A stretch of 64,000 bases of DNA from Alcaligenes faecalis (GTDB lineage: Bacteria > Pseudomonadota > Gammaproteobacteria > Burkholderiales > Burkholderiaceae_B), in NCBI RefSeq assembly GCF_009497775.1, contig NZ_CP031012.1:2356001-2420000 (forward strand), given 5' to 3'. The translations under genes and the position numbers were made by a program. Positions 46,741-55,667 of this stretch are shown piece after piece. Numbering within the stretch: position 1 is the first letter of the stretch; each line of letters starts with the position of its first letter. The notes under the pieces are model-generated. The model was given only the letters and a program-made list of their open reading frames with translations, did no database searches and was not told the origin of the DNA.

Positions 46741-47430
46741 ATGCGCATACTCATAGCTGAAGACGACAGTATTCTCGCGGATGGACTTTCTCGCTCCTTA
46801 CGCTACGAAGGCTATGCGGTCGATGTCGTGCACGATGGCGATAGCGCCGACTCGGCCTTGCAACTGCAAAGCTTTGACCTTCTGATCCTGGATCTGGACC
46901 TGCCCAAAAAGCCCGGCCTGTCGGTGCTGCAGTCGATCCGCCAGCGCCAGGATACCCTCCCCGTTCTGATTCTGACGGCCAGCGACACGGTAGAACAGCG
47001 CGTGCGCGGTCTGGATCTGGGCGCGGACGACTATATGTCCAAACCCTTTGCCCTGACCGAGCTGGAAGCCCGCGTGCGCGCCCTGACGCGTCGCAGTACC
47101 GGCACCAGCAGCGCCTTGCTGCATCACAAACGGCTCAGCTTCGACCTGAAAGGTCGCATGGCTTATATAGACAATCAGCCCCTGGAACTATCGGCACGCG
47201 AAACTAGCTTGCTGGAGATTTTCCTGTCACGTAGCGGTCGCATGATCAGCAAGAACCAGTTTGTGGACCTGCTCTGTGAGTGGGGTGAGGAAGTCACCCC
47301 TAACGCCATCGAGGTCTACATCCACCGCCTGCGCAAAAAGCTGGAGCCCAGCGGCGTACGCATCCTGACTGTACGTGGTCTGGGATACTGTCTGGAACCG
47401 GAAAAACTGCGAGAAGACGCTCCAGCCTAA
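46741..47430 (+). CDS. OmpR-family response regulator (TctD/QseB-like)
   Basis: DNA-binding response regulator of 229 residues from the ATG at 46741 (the open frame begins at 46702). The receiver domain has MRILIAEDDSILADGL, the phospho-acceptor Asp in LLILDLDLP and the Lys in YMSKPFALTEL. The winged-helix C-terminus ends IHRLRKKLEPSGVRILTVRGLGY. It is followed by its kinase after 10 bp. The pair resembles the TctD-TctE system for tricarboxylates; the next gene is a transporter it may control. Confidence 0.93.
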   Translation: MRILIAEDDSILADGLSRSLRYEGYAVDVVHDGDSADSALQLQSFDLLILDLDLPKKPGLSVLQSIRQRQDTLPVLILTASDTVEQRVRGLDLGADDYMSKPFALTELEARVRALTRRSTGTSSALLHHKRLSFDLKGRMAYIDNQPLELSARETSLLEIFLSRSGRMISKNQFVDLLCEWGEEVTPNAIEVYIHRLRKKLEPSGVRILTVRGLGYCLEPEKLREDAPA

Positions 47431-47440
47431 GGGATCGTCC

Positions 47441-48898
47441 ATGCAGCACGCTACACCCCCGCCCAAGAATACCGCCGCGCCGGCCAAAGGCAAGCGCGTG
47501 GCACCGCGCCCGCTCATCCACAAGATCATGATCTGGATTTTCGGGCCTTTGTTTTTGCTGTGGACGGTGGGCATTGTCATTACCTATTTCATCGCCCAGC
47601 ACATTGCGAACTCCCCCTACGACCGCACCTTGCGCGATCACCTGGACTTGTTGCGGGTGGAAATCAGCCATCAGGATTTGAGCCAGCCCATCTATTTATC
47701 GCACGGGGCGCAGACGATTTTGCGGCAGGACAGCCCGACGCCTACGCTGTGGCAAATCCGGGATGCCAATGGCGACCCGCTGGCGGGCAACGCGAATTTG
47801 CCGGTTCCCGACAGCTGGAGTTATGACACCGACTTGCTGCGCTACCGGGACGTCATTCTGGATGATCAAAGCCTGCGGCTGGCCTATGTCTGGGGCGGCA
47901 GGGACAAAAACAACACGCCCTTTCTGGCCGTTGCCGCCGAAACCAATGAACATAGAGCGGTTCTACACAGAGAAATTCTGATCGGGATGCTGACACCGCA
48001 ATTCATTCTGGTACCGCTGGCGGCCATGCTGGCGGGCTTGGGGCTGACACATGGCCTGGAGCCGCTGAACCTGCTGCAAGCGCGCCTGCGCGCTCGTGCG
48101 CCCGGTGATTTGTCGCCGGTGGATCAGGAGCAGGCACCTGCCGAAATCGTCCCGCTGATTGATGCCATGAATGGACTACTGGCCCAGCAGGCGCAGTTTT
48201 CAGCTACTCAAAGGCAGTTTGTGGCCAATGCGGCCCACCAGTTGAAAACCCCGCTGGCGGGGATACGCACCCAGGCCGAACTGGCCCTGCGCGAACGCGA
48301 CCCCAAACAGACCGAAGCCAGCTTGCAGCAACTGGTACGCGGCACCGACCGAGCTACGCGCTTGGTCACCCAAATGCTGGCCCTGGCCCGCGCCGAAAGC
48401 AGCGATGCACTCTACGCCCCCACCAAGCAAACCCTGGACCTGAACACGCTGACTGAATTGCATGTCGGCCAGCGCGTACCCGATGCCTTGAAGCTTGGCC
48501 TGGACCTGGGGCTGGAGAACAATGCCAAGGCCATCCTCTTGCAAGCCGACCCTGTCCTGCTGGATGAGCTGATCAACAATCTGCTGGATAACGCCCTGAT
48601 CTACACCCCGGCTGGCGGCTGGATCACCATGCGTACCGGTCAGACACAAGGCAAGGGCTGGCTGGAAATCGAGGACAACGGCCCCGGCATTCCCGCTGAA
48701 CATCAGGCACGGATTTTTGATCGTTTTTATCGCATCATGGGCAACCAGGCCGACGGTAGCGGTCTGGGGCTGGCCATTGTGCGGGAGATTGCCGAGATTC
48801 ACGGCGCCTCCATCGACTTTATGCCGCTGACGGGAGGCCAGGAAAGCGGCCTGCGCTTGCGCGTCAGTTTCCCACTGTCTTTGCCTTGGAGAGCCTGA
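47441..48898 (+). CDS. Sensor histidine kinase (TctE-like)
   Basis: Membrane sensor kinase of 485 residues from the ATG at 47441. It has a Pro/Lys-rich leader, a first helix (about 30-52), a periplasmic 2CSK-N-type domain of about 125 residues and a second helix (near 185-205). A HAMP-like linker leads to the H-box FVANAAHQLKTPLAGI, then an N-box (LINNLLDNALIYTP) and G boxes (IEDNGPGIP, GSGLGLAIV). The frame is open to 47375, inside the regulator gene. The ligand is probably an organic acid, inferred from the family and the downstream transporter. Confidence 0.92.
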   Translation: MQHATPPPKNTAAPAKGKRVAPRPLIHKIMIWIFGPLFLLWTVGIVITYFIAQHIANSPYDRTLRDHLDLLRVEISHQDLSQPIYLSHGAQTILRQDSPTPTLWQIRDANGDPLAGNANLPVPDSWSYDTDLLRYRDVILDDQSLRLAYVWGGRDKNNTPFLAVAAETNEHRAVLHREILIGMLTPQFILVPLAAMLAGLGLTHGLEPLNLLQARLRARAPGDLSPVDQEQAPAEIVPLIDAMNGLLAQQAQFSATQRQFVANAAHQLKTPLAGIRTQAELALRERDPKQTEASLQQLVRGTDRATRLVTQMLALARAESSDALYAPTKQTLDLNTLTELHVGQRVPDALKLGLDLGLENNAKAILLQADPVLLDELINNLLDNALIYTPAGGWITMRTGQTQGKGWLEIEDNGPGIPAEHQARIFDRFYRIMGNQADGSGLGLAIVREIAEIHGASIDFMPLTGGQESGLRLRVSFPLSLPWRA

Positions 48899-48902
48899 GC
48901 AC

Positions 48903-50576
48903 ATGCCCCAGACAATCACCAGTGCTGTCCTCCCCAAAGCCAAGAACAAGCTGGACTCCCAAGGCCGCAAAGTTATTTTTGCCTCCGCACTGGGCACCAT
49001 GTTCGAGTGGTACGACTTCTATCTGTACGGCTCCATGGCCGCCATTCTGGCGCAACACTTCTTTTCCGCTGTTAACCCAACAGCTGGCTTCATCTTTGCC
49101 CTGCTGGCCTTTGCTGCCGGCTTTGCCGTGCGCCCTTTTGGTGCGCTGCTCTTTGGTCGTATTGGCGACCGCGTAGGCCGCAAGTACACCTTTCTGATCA
49201 CCATCCTGCTGATGGGGCTGTCCACCTTCTTGGTGGGCGTGCTGCCCAGCTATGAAGCCATCGGGATTGCCGCCCCCATCATGCTGATCGTCCTGCGGCT
49301 ACTGCAAGGGCTGGCCATGGGTGGCGAGTATGGTGGTGCCGCTACCTATGTGGCTGAGTACGCGCCCCAGCACCGTCGCGGTTTTTACACCAGCTGGATT
49401 CAGACCACGGCGTCCGTGGGCTTGCTGCTGTCCCTGCTGGTCATCATGGGCATACGCAGTCTGGTCGGTGAAGAGGCTTTTGTCGTCTGGGGCTGGCGCA
49501 TTCCCTTTCTGATTTCCGTGCTGCTGCTGGCAATTTCCGTCTGGATACGGATGAACCTGAAAGAGTCTCCGGCCTTCCAGCACATCAAGGAAGAAGGCAC
49601 GCTCTCGACCTCGCCCATTACCGAATCCTTTGGGCGCTGGGCAAATCTGCGCATCGCCTTGCTGGCGCTGTTCGGCCTGACTGCAGGCCAAGGTGTGGTC
49701 TGGTACACAGGGCAGTTTTACGCCTTGTTCTTCATCACCCAAATGCTGGGCTTGCATGCCACTTTGGCGCAAACCTTGATGGTGATCTCACTGCTACTGG
49801 CCACTCCGCTGTTTATCTTTTTTGGCTGGCTGTCGGATCAGATCGGACGCAAACCCATCATTCTGACGGGCTGTTTGCTAGCCGCCCTGACCTACTATCC
49901 CGCCTTCCAGGGTCTGGCCTATTTTGCCAATCCTGCTTTGGTCCAGGCACAGCGCAACGCACCCGTCACTGTCATTACCGACCCAGCCAGTTGCTCCTTC
50001 CAGTTCAATCCGGTGGGCAGCCATACCTTCACCAGCTCTTGCGACATCGTGAAGTCCTATATGGCCAGTCACGCAGTCAGCTACAACAACGTCAAGGGCT
50101 CGCCAGGCCAAGTGGCCCAGGTCCGCATTGGCGATCATGTGATTGATGGTTTTGAAGGCGGGCATCTGAGCCGTGCCGATTTTACCCGGCACTCGCAAGA
50201 GCTGCGCAATGAGCTGACCCAGACCATGCGCCAGTACGGCTACCCGGACGGCGCGGACCCGGAGCAGATCAATAAAGTCATGCTGGTGGTCCTGCTGACC
50301 TATCTGGTGGGGCTGGTAACGGCGGTCTATGGCCCCATTGCGGCCATGCTGGTGGAGATGTTCCCGATCCGCATCCGCTACACCTCCATGAGTCTGCCCT
50401 ATCACATTGGCAATGGCTGGTTCGGGGGCTTTTTGCCCACCCTGTCCTTTGCCATGATTGCCGTCACTGGCAATATTTATGATGGTTTGTGGTACCCGAT
50501 TCTGATCTGTCTGGTGACTGTGGCGATTGGTGCGCCCTTTGTGCGGGAAACCCGCCACAACGACATCAATCGTTAG
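48903..50576 (+). CDS. MHS-family MFS transporter with large loop insertion
   Basis: Major-facilitator transporter of the metabolite:H+ symporter (MHS) group, like ProP, KgtP and ShiA, 557 residues. Family motifs are GTMFEWYDFYLYG, the loop motif GRIGDRVGRKYTF and LLQGLAMGGEYGGAATYVAEY. About 12 helices are predicted. Between the helices near 325 and 460 is an extra extramembrane stretch of about 110 residues (roughly 340-455) with two cysteines. Usual MHS proteins are about 430-500 residues. The gene follows the sensor kinase by four bases, so the substrate is probably the signal sensed. Confidence 0.9.
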   Translation: MPQTITSAVLPKAKNKLDSQGRKVIFASALGTMFEWYDFYLYGSMAAILAQHFFSAVNPTAGFIFALLAFAAGFAVRPFGALLFGRIGDRVGRKYTFLITILLMGLSTFLVGVLPSYEAIGIAAPIMLIVLRLLQGLAMGGEYGGAATYVAEYAPQHRRGFYTSWIQTTASVGLLLSLLVIMGIRSLVGEEAFVVWGWRIPFLISVLLLAISVWIRMNLKESPAFQHIKEEGTLSTSPITESFGRWANLRIALLALFGLTAGQGVVWYTGQFYALFFITQMLGLHATLAQTLMVISLLLATPLFIFFGWLSDQIGRKPIILTGCLLAALTYYPAFQGLAYFANPALVQAQRNAPVTVITDPASCSFQFNPVGSHTFTSSCDIVKSYMASHAVSYNNVKGSPGQVAQVRIGDHVIDGFEGGHLSRADFTRHSQELRNELTQTMRQYGYPDGADPEQINKVMLVVLLTYLVGLVTAVYGPIAAMLVEMFPIRIRYTSMSLPYHIGNGWFGGFLPTLSFAMIAVTGNIYDGLWYPILICLVTVAIGAPFVRETRHNDINR

Positions 50577-50677
50577 CAAGTCCAGGTATCAGAACGCATT
50601 GCGCCTGTCATTTCCCGCCCCCTGTCAAGCAAATGCAAGGGTCCGTAAATGGCGGGGCGACACAGGAAGATCTGCGC

Positions 50678-50711
50678 GTACAATCGAACATTGCCTCGGG
50701 CTTTAAGCCCG
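50678..50711 (+). promoter_or_regulatory. Possible rdgC promoter and hairpin
   Basis: In the 169-bp gap before rdgC a GTACAAT at 50678-50684 resembles a sigma-70 -10 box, and the palindrome CGGGCTTTAAGCCCG lies at 50697-50711. No -35 box was assigned, and the palindrome may be part of a terminator for the transporter gene. Confidence 0.35.
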
Positions 50712-50745
50712 CTCCCTTTTCTTCTGTTTATTTATCTTCGTATCC

Positions 50746-51642
50746 ATGTGGTTTAAGAATCTACGCATCTATCGCCTCTCCCCCGACTGGGTATGTTCCG
50801 CCGAAGAGCTGGAAGAAGCTCTTTCCAAACACAGCTTTACCCCTGGCTCCAGCCAGGAGCCGCTAAGCCTGGGCTGGGTCAGCCCACGCGAGAACAATGC
50901 CCTGGTGCATGAAGTCAACGGTCAGTACCTGATCGCCCTGCGCGCCGAAAAGAAGCTGCTGCCCACCACCGTGATCAATCAGGTCGCTCGTGAAAAGGCT
51001 CGTGATATCGAAGAGCAGCAAGGCTACAAACCCGGCCGCAAGCAAATGAAGGAAATCAAGGAACAAGTCATTGTGGACTTGATGCCGCGTGCCTTCGCTG
51101 TCTCGCGTGACACCCGTGTGTGGCTGGATACCCGCAACCACTGGCTGGCCATCGACGCCGCGGCCACCGCCAAGAGCGACGAAGTTCTGGGCCTGCTGGC
51201 CAAGAGCGTGGAGCCCTTCCCCGTTCAGCCTCTGTACACCGAGCAATCGCCCGGTGCCGCCATGACCTCCTGGCTGGTGGATGAAGAGCAACTGGCCAAC
51301 TTCACCGTGGACCAGGACACCGAGCTGCGCTCCACCGGCGACAGCGGTGCGGCCGTTCGCTACGTGAAGCAAAGCGCCGACATTGACGAAGTGCGCAAGC
51401 ACGTTGAAGCCGGCAAGCAATGCACCCGTTTGGCCATGACCTGGGCGGATCGCATCAGCTTTGTGCTGACCGACGCGCTGGACGTCAAACGCGTGGCCCC
51501 GCTGGACATCCTGACGGAAAAACAGGACGTGACCGCCGTCAACGATGACGAAATCTTTGATGCCGACATGACCTTGATGACCTCCGAGCTGGCCAAGATG
51601 ATCAGCGATCTGGTCGAAGTGCTGGGCGGCGAACGCAAGTAA
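50746..51642 (+). CDS. rdgC: Recombination-associated protein RdgC
   Basis: Ring-shaped non-specific DNA-binding protein that limits RecA activity; 298 residues, close to E. coli RdgC (303). The N-terminus MWFKNLRIYRL, the segment EKKLLPTTVINQVAREKARDIEEQQG and the PRAFAVSRDTRVWLDTRNHWL-type core are typical. It is about 4 kb from recA-recX. A short inverted repeat (51654-51673) follows, without a T tract. Confidence 0.97.
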   Translation: MWFKNLRIYRLSPDWVCSAEELEEALSKHSFTPGSSQEPLSLGWVSPRENNALVHEVNGQYLIALRAEKKLLPTTVINQVAREKARDIEEQQGYKPGRKQMKEIKEQVIVDLMPRAFAVSRDTRVWLDTRNHWLAIDAAATAKSDEVLGLLAKSVEPFPVQPLYTEQSPGAAMTSWLVDEEQLANFTVDQDTELRSTGDSGAAVRYVKQSADIDEVRKHVEAGKQCTRLAMTWADRISFVLTDALDVKRVAPLDILTEKQDVTAVNDDEIFDADMTLMTSELAKMISDLVEVLGGERK

Positions 51643-51684
51643 AGCCTGGACCAGACCGGGCTCAAACCCGGTCCAAACCGCCCT

Positions 51685-52737
51685 TCAGGCCAGCTCCTGC
51701 TGGGCGGCGCGATACACACCGGGCGTCATGCCCGTCCAATGACGGAAAGCCCGGTGAAATGTCGCTGGCGAACTGAACTTCAATGCGTAAGCAATTTCAG
51801 CCAGCGACATATCTTTGCGCAGCAGTTTGAAAATCGCCAAATCTCGGCGTAACTCATCCTTGATTCCCTGAAACGACAGGCCTTCTTCTTGCAGCCTGCG
51901 TATCAGCGTGCGCGCCGACATATGCAATTTGCCGGATACGTCCTGCAAGGTATAGCCCAGATCGGTATGCAGAATCTCCCGCACTTTCAAGCGCAAGGCG
52001 TGCTCGTGATAGGAGGTAAAAATCCAGTCGCGCGGCGCCCGTTCCAGAAAAGCTCTGGCCTCTACCTGAGTACGTTGCGGCCGTACCTGCCCCAGCTCCA
52101 CCTCGAACAAGATATGCGAGCACGGCGCATCAAAGCTGACTGAAGCGGGAAACAGCACCGAGTAGTCCGCCGCAAAAGCCGGTCTTGGAAAGGCAAAGGC
52201 CACTTGCTGCACCGGCACCTCACGCCCCATCAGCCAGGACACAATTCCGTGTGTCAGCTTCAACATCAGCGCATGGCCAAAACGATGTACATAGGCCGTG
52301 GGATAGCGTGGCACCAGCTCAATACCCAGCTCTTTATCCGTGCGTATAAAGTTCAGGCTGAAGTCATCCAGCAGCAGATTCCAGAACTGGGTGAAACGGT
52401 ACAAGGCCACATTGATGGACGGCGCATCCCGCACAGTACGCACAATGTATTTCAAGGCCCCGGCGCGTATGGGCCGAGTCCAGAAGCCCATCATCTCATC
52501 ACCCGTTTTTCTAGCGCTTTCCTGATACAGGCGCACCAATTGATCGCGCGTCAAACGAGCGCCGGGCCGATCAATAAAGTCTTTCACGATGCCCGACTGC
52601 TTCAGGCAATGATCCAGCACCTCTTCGGAATAGCTGGTGCGCAGGCTGTGAAACCAGTCCTGCACCAGATCCAGCGCCACAGTGGCGGTATGGGCTGCAT
52701 CAACGGGCACCGGGAGCGTGCCGGGCAAAGCATTCAT
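51685..52737 (-). CDS. AraC-family transcriptional regulator
   Basis: Regulator of 350 residues with an N-terminal ligand domain of the arabinose-binding/OruR type (about 20-215) and a C-terminal double helix-turn-helix: YTLQDVSGKLHMSARTLIRRLQEEG and MSLAEIAYALKFSSPATFHRAFRHWTG. It is divergent from the acyl-CoA ligase gene across 114 bp and probably controls the following catabolic cluster. It converges with rdgC. Confidence 0.92.
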   Translation of the reverse strand: MNALPGTLPVPVDAAHTATVALDLVQDWFHSLRTSYSEEVLDHCLKQSGIVKDFIDRPGARLTRDQLVRLYQESARKTGDEMMGFWTRPIRAGALKYIVRTVRDAPSINVALYRFTQFWNLLLDDFSLNFIRTDKELGIELVPRYPTAYVHRFGHALMLKLTHGIVSWLMGREVPVQQVAFAFPRPAFAADYSVLFPASVSFDAPCSHILFEVELGQVRPQRTQVEARAFLERAPRDWIFTSYHEHALRLKVREILHTDLGYTLQDVSGKLHMSARTLIRRLQEEGLSFQGIKDELRRDLAIFKLLRKDMSLAEIAYALKFSSPATFHRAFRHWTGMTPGVYRAAQQELA

Positions 52738-52851
52738 TTCCTATGACCTCTCAAAGATTGTCACTTTTTGCATATTCGACGTCAGTATTCGCTATTGGGT
52801 AAGGTGCTAAACCATCCTATGCTGACACACATAATACAAGGAGACATCACC

Positions 52852-54459
52852 ATGTTAGGCACTGGAAATATGATGCATATGCCCTTGCTCATCAGTTCAA
52901 TTCTCACCCACGCCGTAGAGAATAACCCTGAGCAGGAGATTGTTACCGCTTTGGATAATGGCGATCTTCATCGCTACAGCTATCTTGAATTTGCCCACCG
53001 GGTTCAGGATCTGGCTCTGGGACTGCGCCGTGAAGGTCTGCAGCCCGGCGAGCGCGTGGCGACTTTGGCATGGAACACCTACCGCCACCTGGAAATTTAC
53101 TACGCCACCTCGGGCATTGGTCTGATCTGTCACACCGTGAACCCACGTCTGACGCGCGAGCAAATTGCCTTCATCATCAATGATGCCCAAGACACGGTGA
53201 TGTTCTACGCCGAACATTTCGAAGAAATGGTCAGCTATCTGCGCGACCACTGCCCCACCGTCAAGCAATGGGTACGCATGGGCAGTCAGGCTCAAGGCCC
53301 CTTGGCCGACGAATACGAAAGCTGGCTGGGCAATGACACGACGGGTTTTGAATGGCCGGTGTTTGACGAGAATACTGCCAGCGGCCTGTGCTACACCTCT
53401 GGCACCACGGGCGATCCCAAAGGTGCGCTGTATACACACCGCTCCACCCTCTTGCATGCCTACGCCTCGTCCCACCCCAATGCTTTGAGCATTGCCAGCG
53501 CCGATGCCGTCATGCCGTTGGTGCCCATGTTTCACGTCAATGCCTGGGGCCTGCCCTATTCCGGTCTGATGTCCGGCGCCAAGCTGGTGCTGCCCGGTGC
53601 CAACCTGCAAGGCGAACGCATTTACTCCCTGTGCGAACGCGCTGGCGTCACCCTGTCTGCCGGTGTGCCCACCATCTGGAAAACCGTGCTGGACTACGCC
53701 AAAGCCAATGGTAAACAGTTCCGCAGCCTGGAGCGCATTCTGATTGGTGGCTCGGCTTGCCCGCCCAATATGATCAGCGCCTGGGCAGGCTACGGCATTA
53801 CCGTGCGCCACGCCTGGGGCATGACAGAAACCTCGCCGCTGGGCACGGTGTGCCAATTGCTGCCCAAACACAGCGACTTGCCCGAAGCCCAGAAGCAGCA
53901 CGTGCTGGCCTCGCAAGGCCGTGCCCTGTTCGGCGCACGCCTGAAAACCGTTGACGACGACGGCAATACCTTGCCACGCGACGGCAAGAGCAGCGGCCAC
54001 CTGCTGATCCAGGGCAACTGGATCATGGACCGCTATTACGGGAAGTCCGAGCTGGCCAGCGAAAACGGCTGGTTCCGCACGGGTGACGTAGGCTCCATCG
54101 ACGCCGACGGCTACGTTTACATTACCGACCGCAGCAAGGATGTGATCAAGTCCGGTGGCGAATGGATCTCCTCGATCGAGATCGAAAACATCGCCATGGA
54201 AGAGCCTTTAGTCGAACTGGCTGCCTGCATCGCCCAGGCCGACGACAAATGGGGCGAGCGCCCTGTGCTGTTCGTGGTGCCGCGCGAAGGGGCAGATCTG
54301 GACGAGGCCCACATGCTGGAGCGCTATCAGGACCGCGTCACCCGCTGGTCGGTACCCGACAAAGTAATTTTCATCGACCAGATGCCCATGACGGCAACTG
54401 GAAAGATTCAAAAAATGGCGCTGCGCAAAATGCTGGCAGATCAAACCGATCCCAGCTGA
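52852..54459 (+). CDS. Acyl-CoA ligase (AMP-forming, DmdB/FadD-like)
   Basis: ATP-dependent acid:CoA ligase of the ANL superfamily, 535 residues from the ATG at 52852, which has an AAGGAGA site; the open frame begins at 52768. The AMP-binding P-loop CYTSGTTGDPKGALYTHRS, the A8 motif WFRTGDVGSIDADGYVYI and the C-terminal catalytic Lys region MPMTATGKIQKMALR are visible. The N-terminus (LGTGNMMHMPLLISSIL) matches the 3-methylthiopropionyl-CoA/medium-chain ligase group. The substrate is likely a short or medium carboxylic acid taken up by the symporter downstream. Confidence 0.92.
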   Translation: MLGTGNMMHMPLLISSILTHAVENNPEQEIVTALDNGDLHRYSYLEFAHRVQDLALGLRREGLQPGERVATLAWNTYRHLEIYYATSGIGLICHTVNPRLTREQIAFIINDAQDTVMFYAEHFEEMVSYLRDHCPTVKQWVRMGSQAQGPLADEYESWLGNDTTGFEWPVFDENTASGLCYTSGTTGDPKGALYTHRSTLLHAYASSHPNALSIASADAVMPLVPMFHVNAWGLPYSGLMSGAKLVLPGANLQGERIYSLCERAGVTLSAGVPTIWKTVLDYAKANGKQFRSLERILIGGSACPPNMISAWAGYGITVRHAWGMTETSPLGTVCQLLPKHSDLPEAQKQHVLASQGRALFGARLKTVDDDGNTLPRDGKSSGHLLIQGNWIMDRYYGKSELASENGWFRTGDVGSIDADGYVYITDRSKDVIKSGGEWISSIEIENIAMEEPLVELAACIAQADDKWGERPVLFVVPREGADLDEAHMLERYQDRVTRWSVPDKVIFIDQMPMTATGKIQKMALRKMLADQTDPS

Positions 54460-54503
54460 TTTGCACCACTGCCCTCGCATTTACGTAACACAAGGAGTTT
54501 TTT

Positions 54504-55298
54504 ATGGCCGCCCCTTTCCTGCTCACCACCGAGTTGGACAACATCGGAATTGTCACGCTGAACAAGGCGCACAAGCGCAACGCCCTGGATGAAGATGCCA
54601 TTGCTGAAATTGATGCGTACTTCTCCAATATTCCCGAGCACATCCGGGTCATTCTGATGAAGGCAGAAGGCGACCATTTCTGCGCGGGCCTGGACCTGAA
54701 AGAACACCATGACAAGGAACGCGGCGCGGTGGATTTTCTGCGCGTCTGCCAAAGCTGGCACCGTGCTTTTGACAAGATCGAACACGGCGGCATCCCGGTG
54801 ATTGCCTGCCTGCAAGGCGCAGTCGTGGGCGGCGGTCTGGAACTGGCCAGTGCCGCACACATTCGCGTGGCCGACAGCAGCACCTTCTTTGCCCTGCCTG
54901 AAGGCACACGCGGCATCTTTACCGGCGGCGGCGCTACCGTTCGCACCGCCAAAATCATCTCTCCGAACCGCATGATCGAACTGATGCTGACGGGCCGCGT
55001 GCTCGATGCCGTGGAAGGAGAGCGTCTGGGGCTGGCGCACTATGTGTGCAACAACGAAGCCAACCCCAAAACAGCCTATGAGCTGAGCCTGGAACTGGCC
55101 CAGCGCATTGCAGGCAATGCCATCTTGTCGAACTACGCCATTGTCAGCTCGATCAGCCGCATTGCCGATATGTCTGCCACCGACGGCCTCTTTGCCGAGG
55201 GCTTGATGGCAGCAGTAGTACAGACCGGGCGGGATGTTCAAGAACGCTTGGGCGAGTTTGTTAATAAGAAAGCTCATAAAGTGAAGCCGACCAAATAA
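54504..55298 (+). CDS. Crotonase family protein (enoyl-CoA hydratase-like)
   Basis: Crotonase-fold enzyme of 264 residues. The oxyanion-hole segments are GDHFCAGLDLKEHH and GAVVGGGLELASAAHIRVAD. In the second, the glycine-rich loop fits, but the classic first catalytic Glu is replaced or shifted relative to bacterial hydratases, while LPEGTRGIFTGGG keeps a Glu. So it may be a hydratase, isomerase or CoA hydrolase. An AAGGAG site precedes the ATG. It follows the ligase by 44 bp. Confidence 0.88.
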   Translation: MAAPFLLTTELDNIGIVTLNKAHKRNALDEDAIAEIDAYFSNIPEHIRVILMKAEGDHFCAGLDLKEHHDKERGAVDFLRVCQSWHRAFDKIEHGGIPVIACLQGAVVGGGLELASAAHIRVADSSTFFALPEGTRGIFTGGGATVRTAKIISPNRMIELMLTGRVLDAVEGERLGLAHYVCNNEANPKTAYELSLELAQRIAGNAILSNYAIVSSISRIADMSATDGLFAEGLMAAVVQTGRDVQERLGEFVNKKAHKVKPTK

Positions 55299-55349
55299 TA
55301 TCGGCCAGGCGGACATGGGCAGTAATCACAACAATACGGAGACAAAACC

Positions 55350-55667
55350 ATGCTGTCGCATCAAGAGTTAAGCCGGAAACTAGCCGGACTACAGGAATAT
55401 GAGCAACTCAAGTCGCAGCGTCGGCGTCTGGCATTTGCCTGCGCCGGCATCTGCCTGGGGCTGACGGGCCTGTTCATCGTGACGGCCATTTTCTGGCCTG
55501 GCGTTCTAACCCATGACCTGGGCAGTGGAGGAGCTGTCAACAGTGGCATGGTGTACGGGGTGGGACTGATTTTTGTGTCCTGGTTATTAACTGGCGTGTA
55601 CATCCACGTCGCCAATACCCGCTTTGACCCGCTGTGCGAGCGAGTACTGGCAAAGGTGCGCCCATGA
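55350..55667 (+). CDS. DUF485 small membrane protein (YjcH-like)
   Basis: Two-helix inner-membrane protein of 105 residues (helices near 25-48 and 65-90) with a polar N-terminus, matching DUF485. Such proteins are usually encoded immediately before ActP-type symporters, as yjcH-actP in E. coli. Here the stop overlaps the symporter ATG by four bases, so it is likely a partner or folding aid. Confidence 0.9.
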   Translation: MLSHQELSRKLAGLQEYEQLKSQRRRLAFACAGICLGLTGLFIVTAIFWPGVLTHDLGSGGAVNSGMVYGVGLIFVSWLLTGVYIHVANTRFDPLCERVLAKVRP

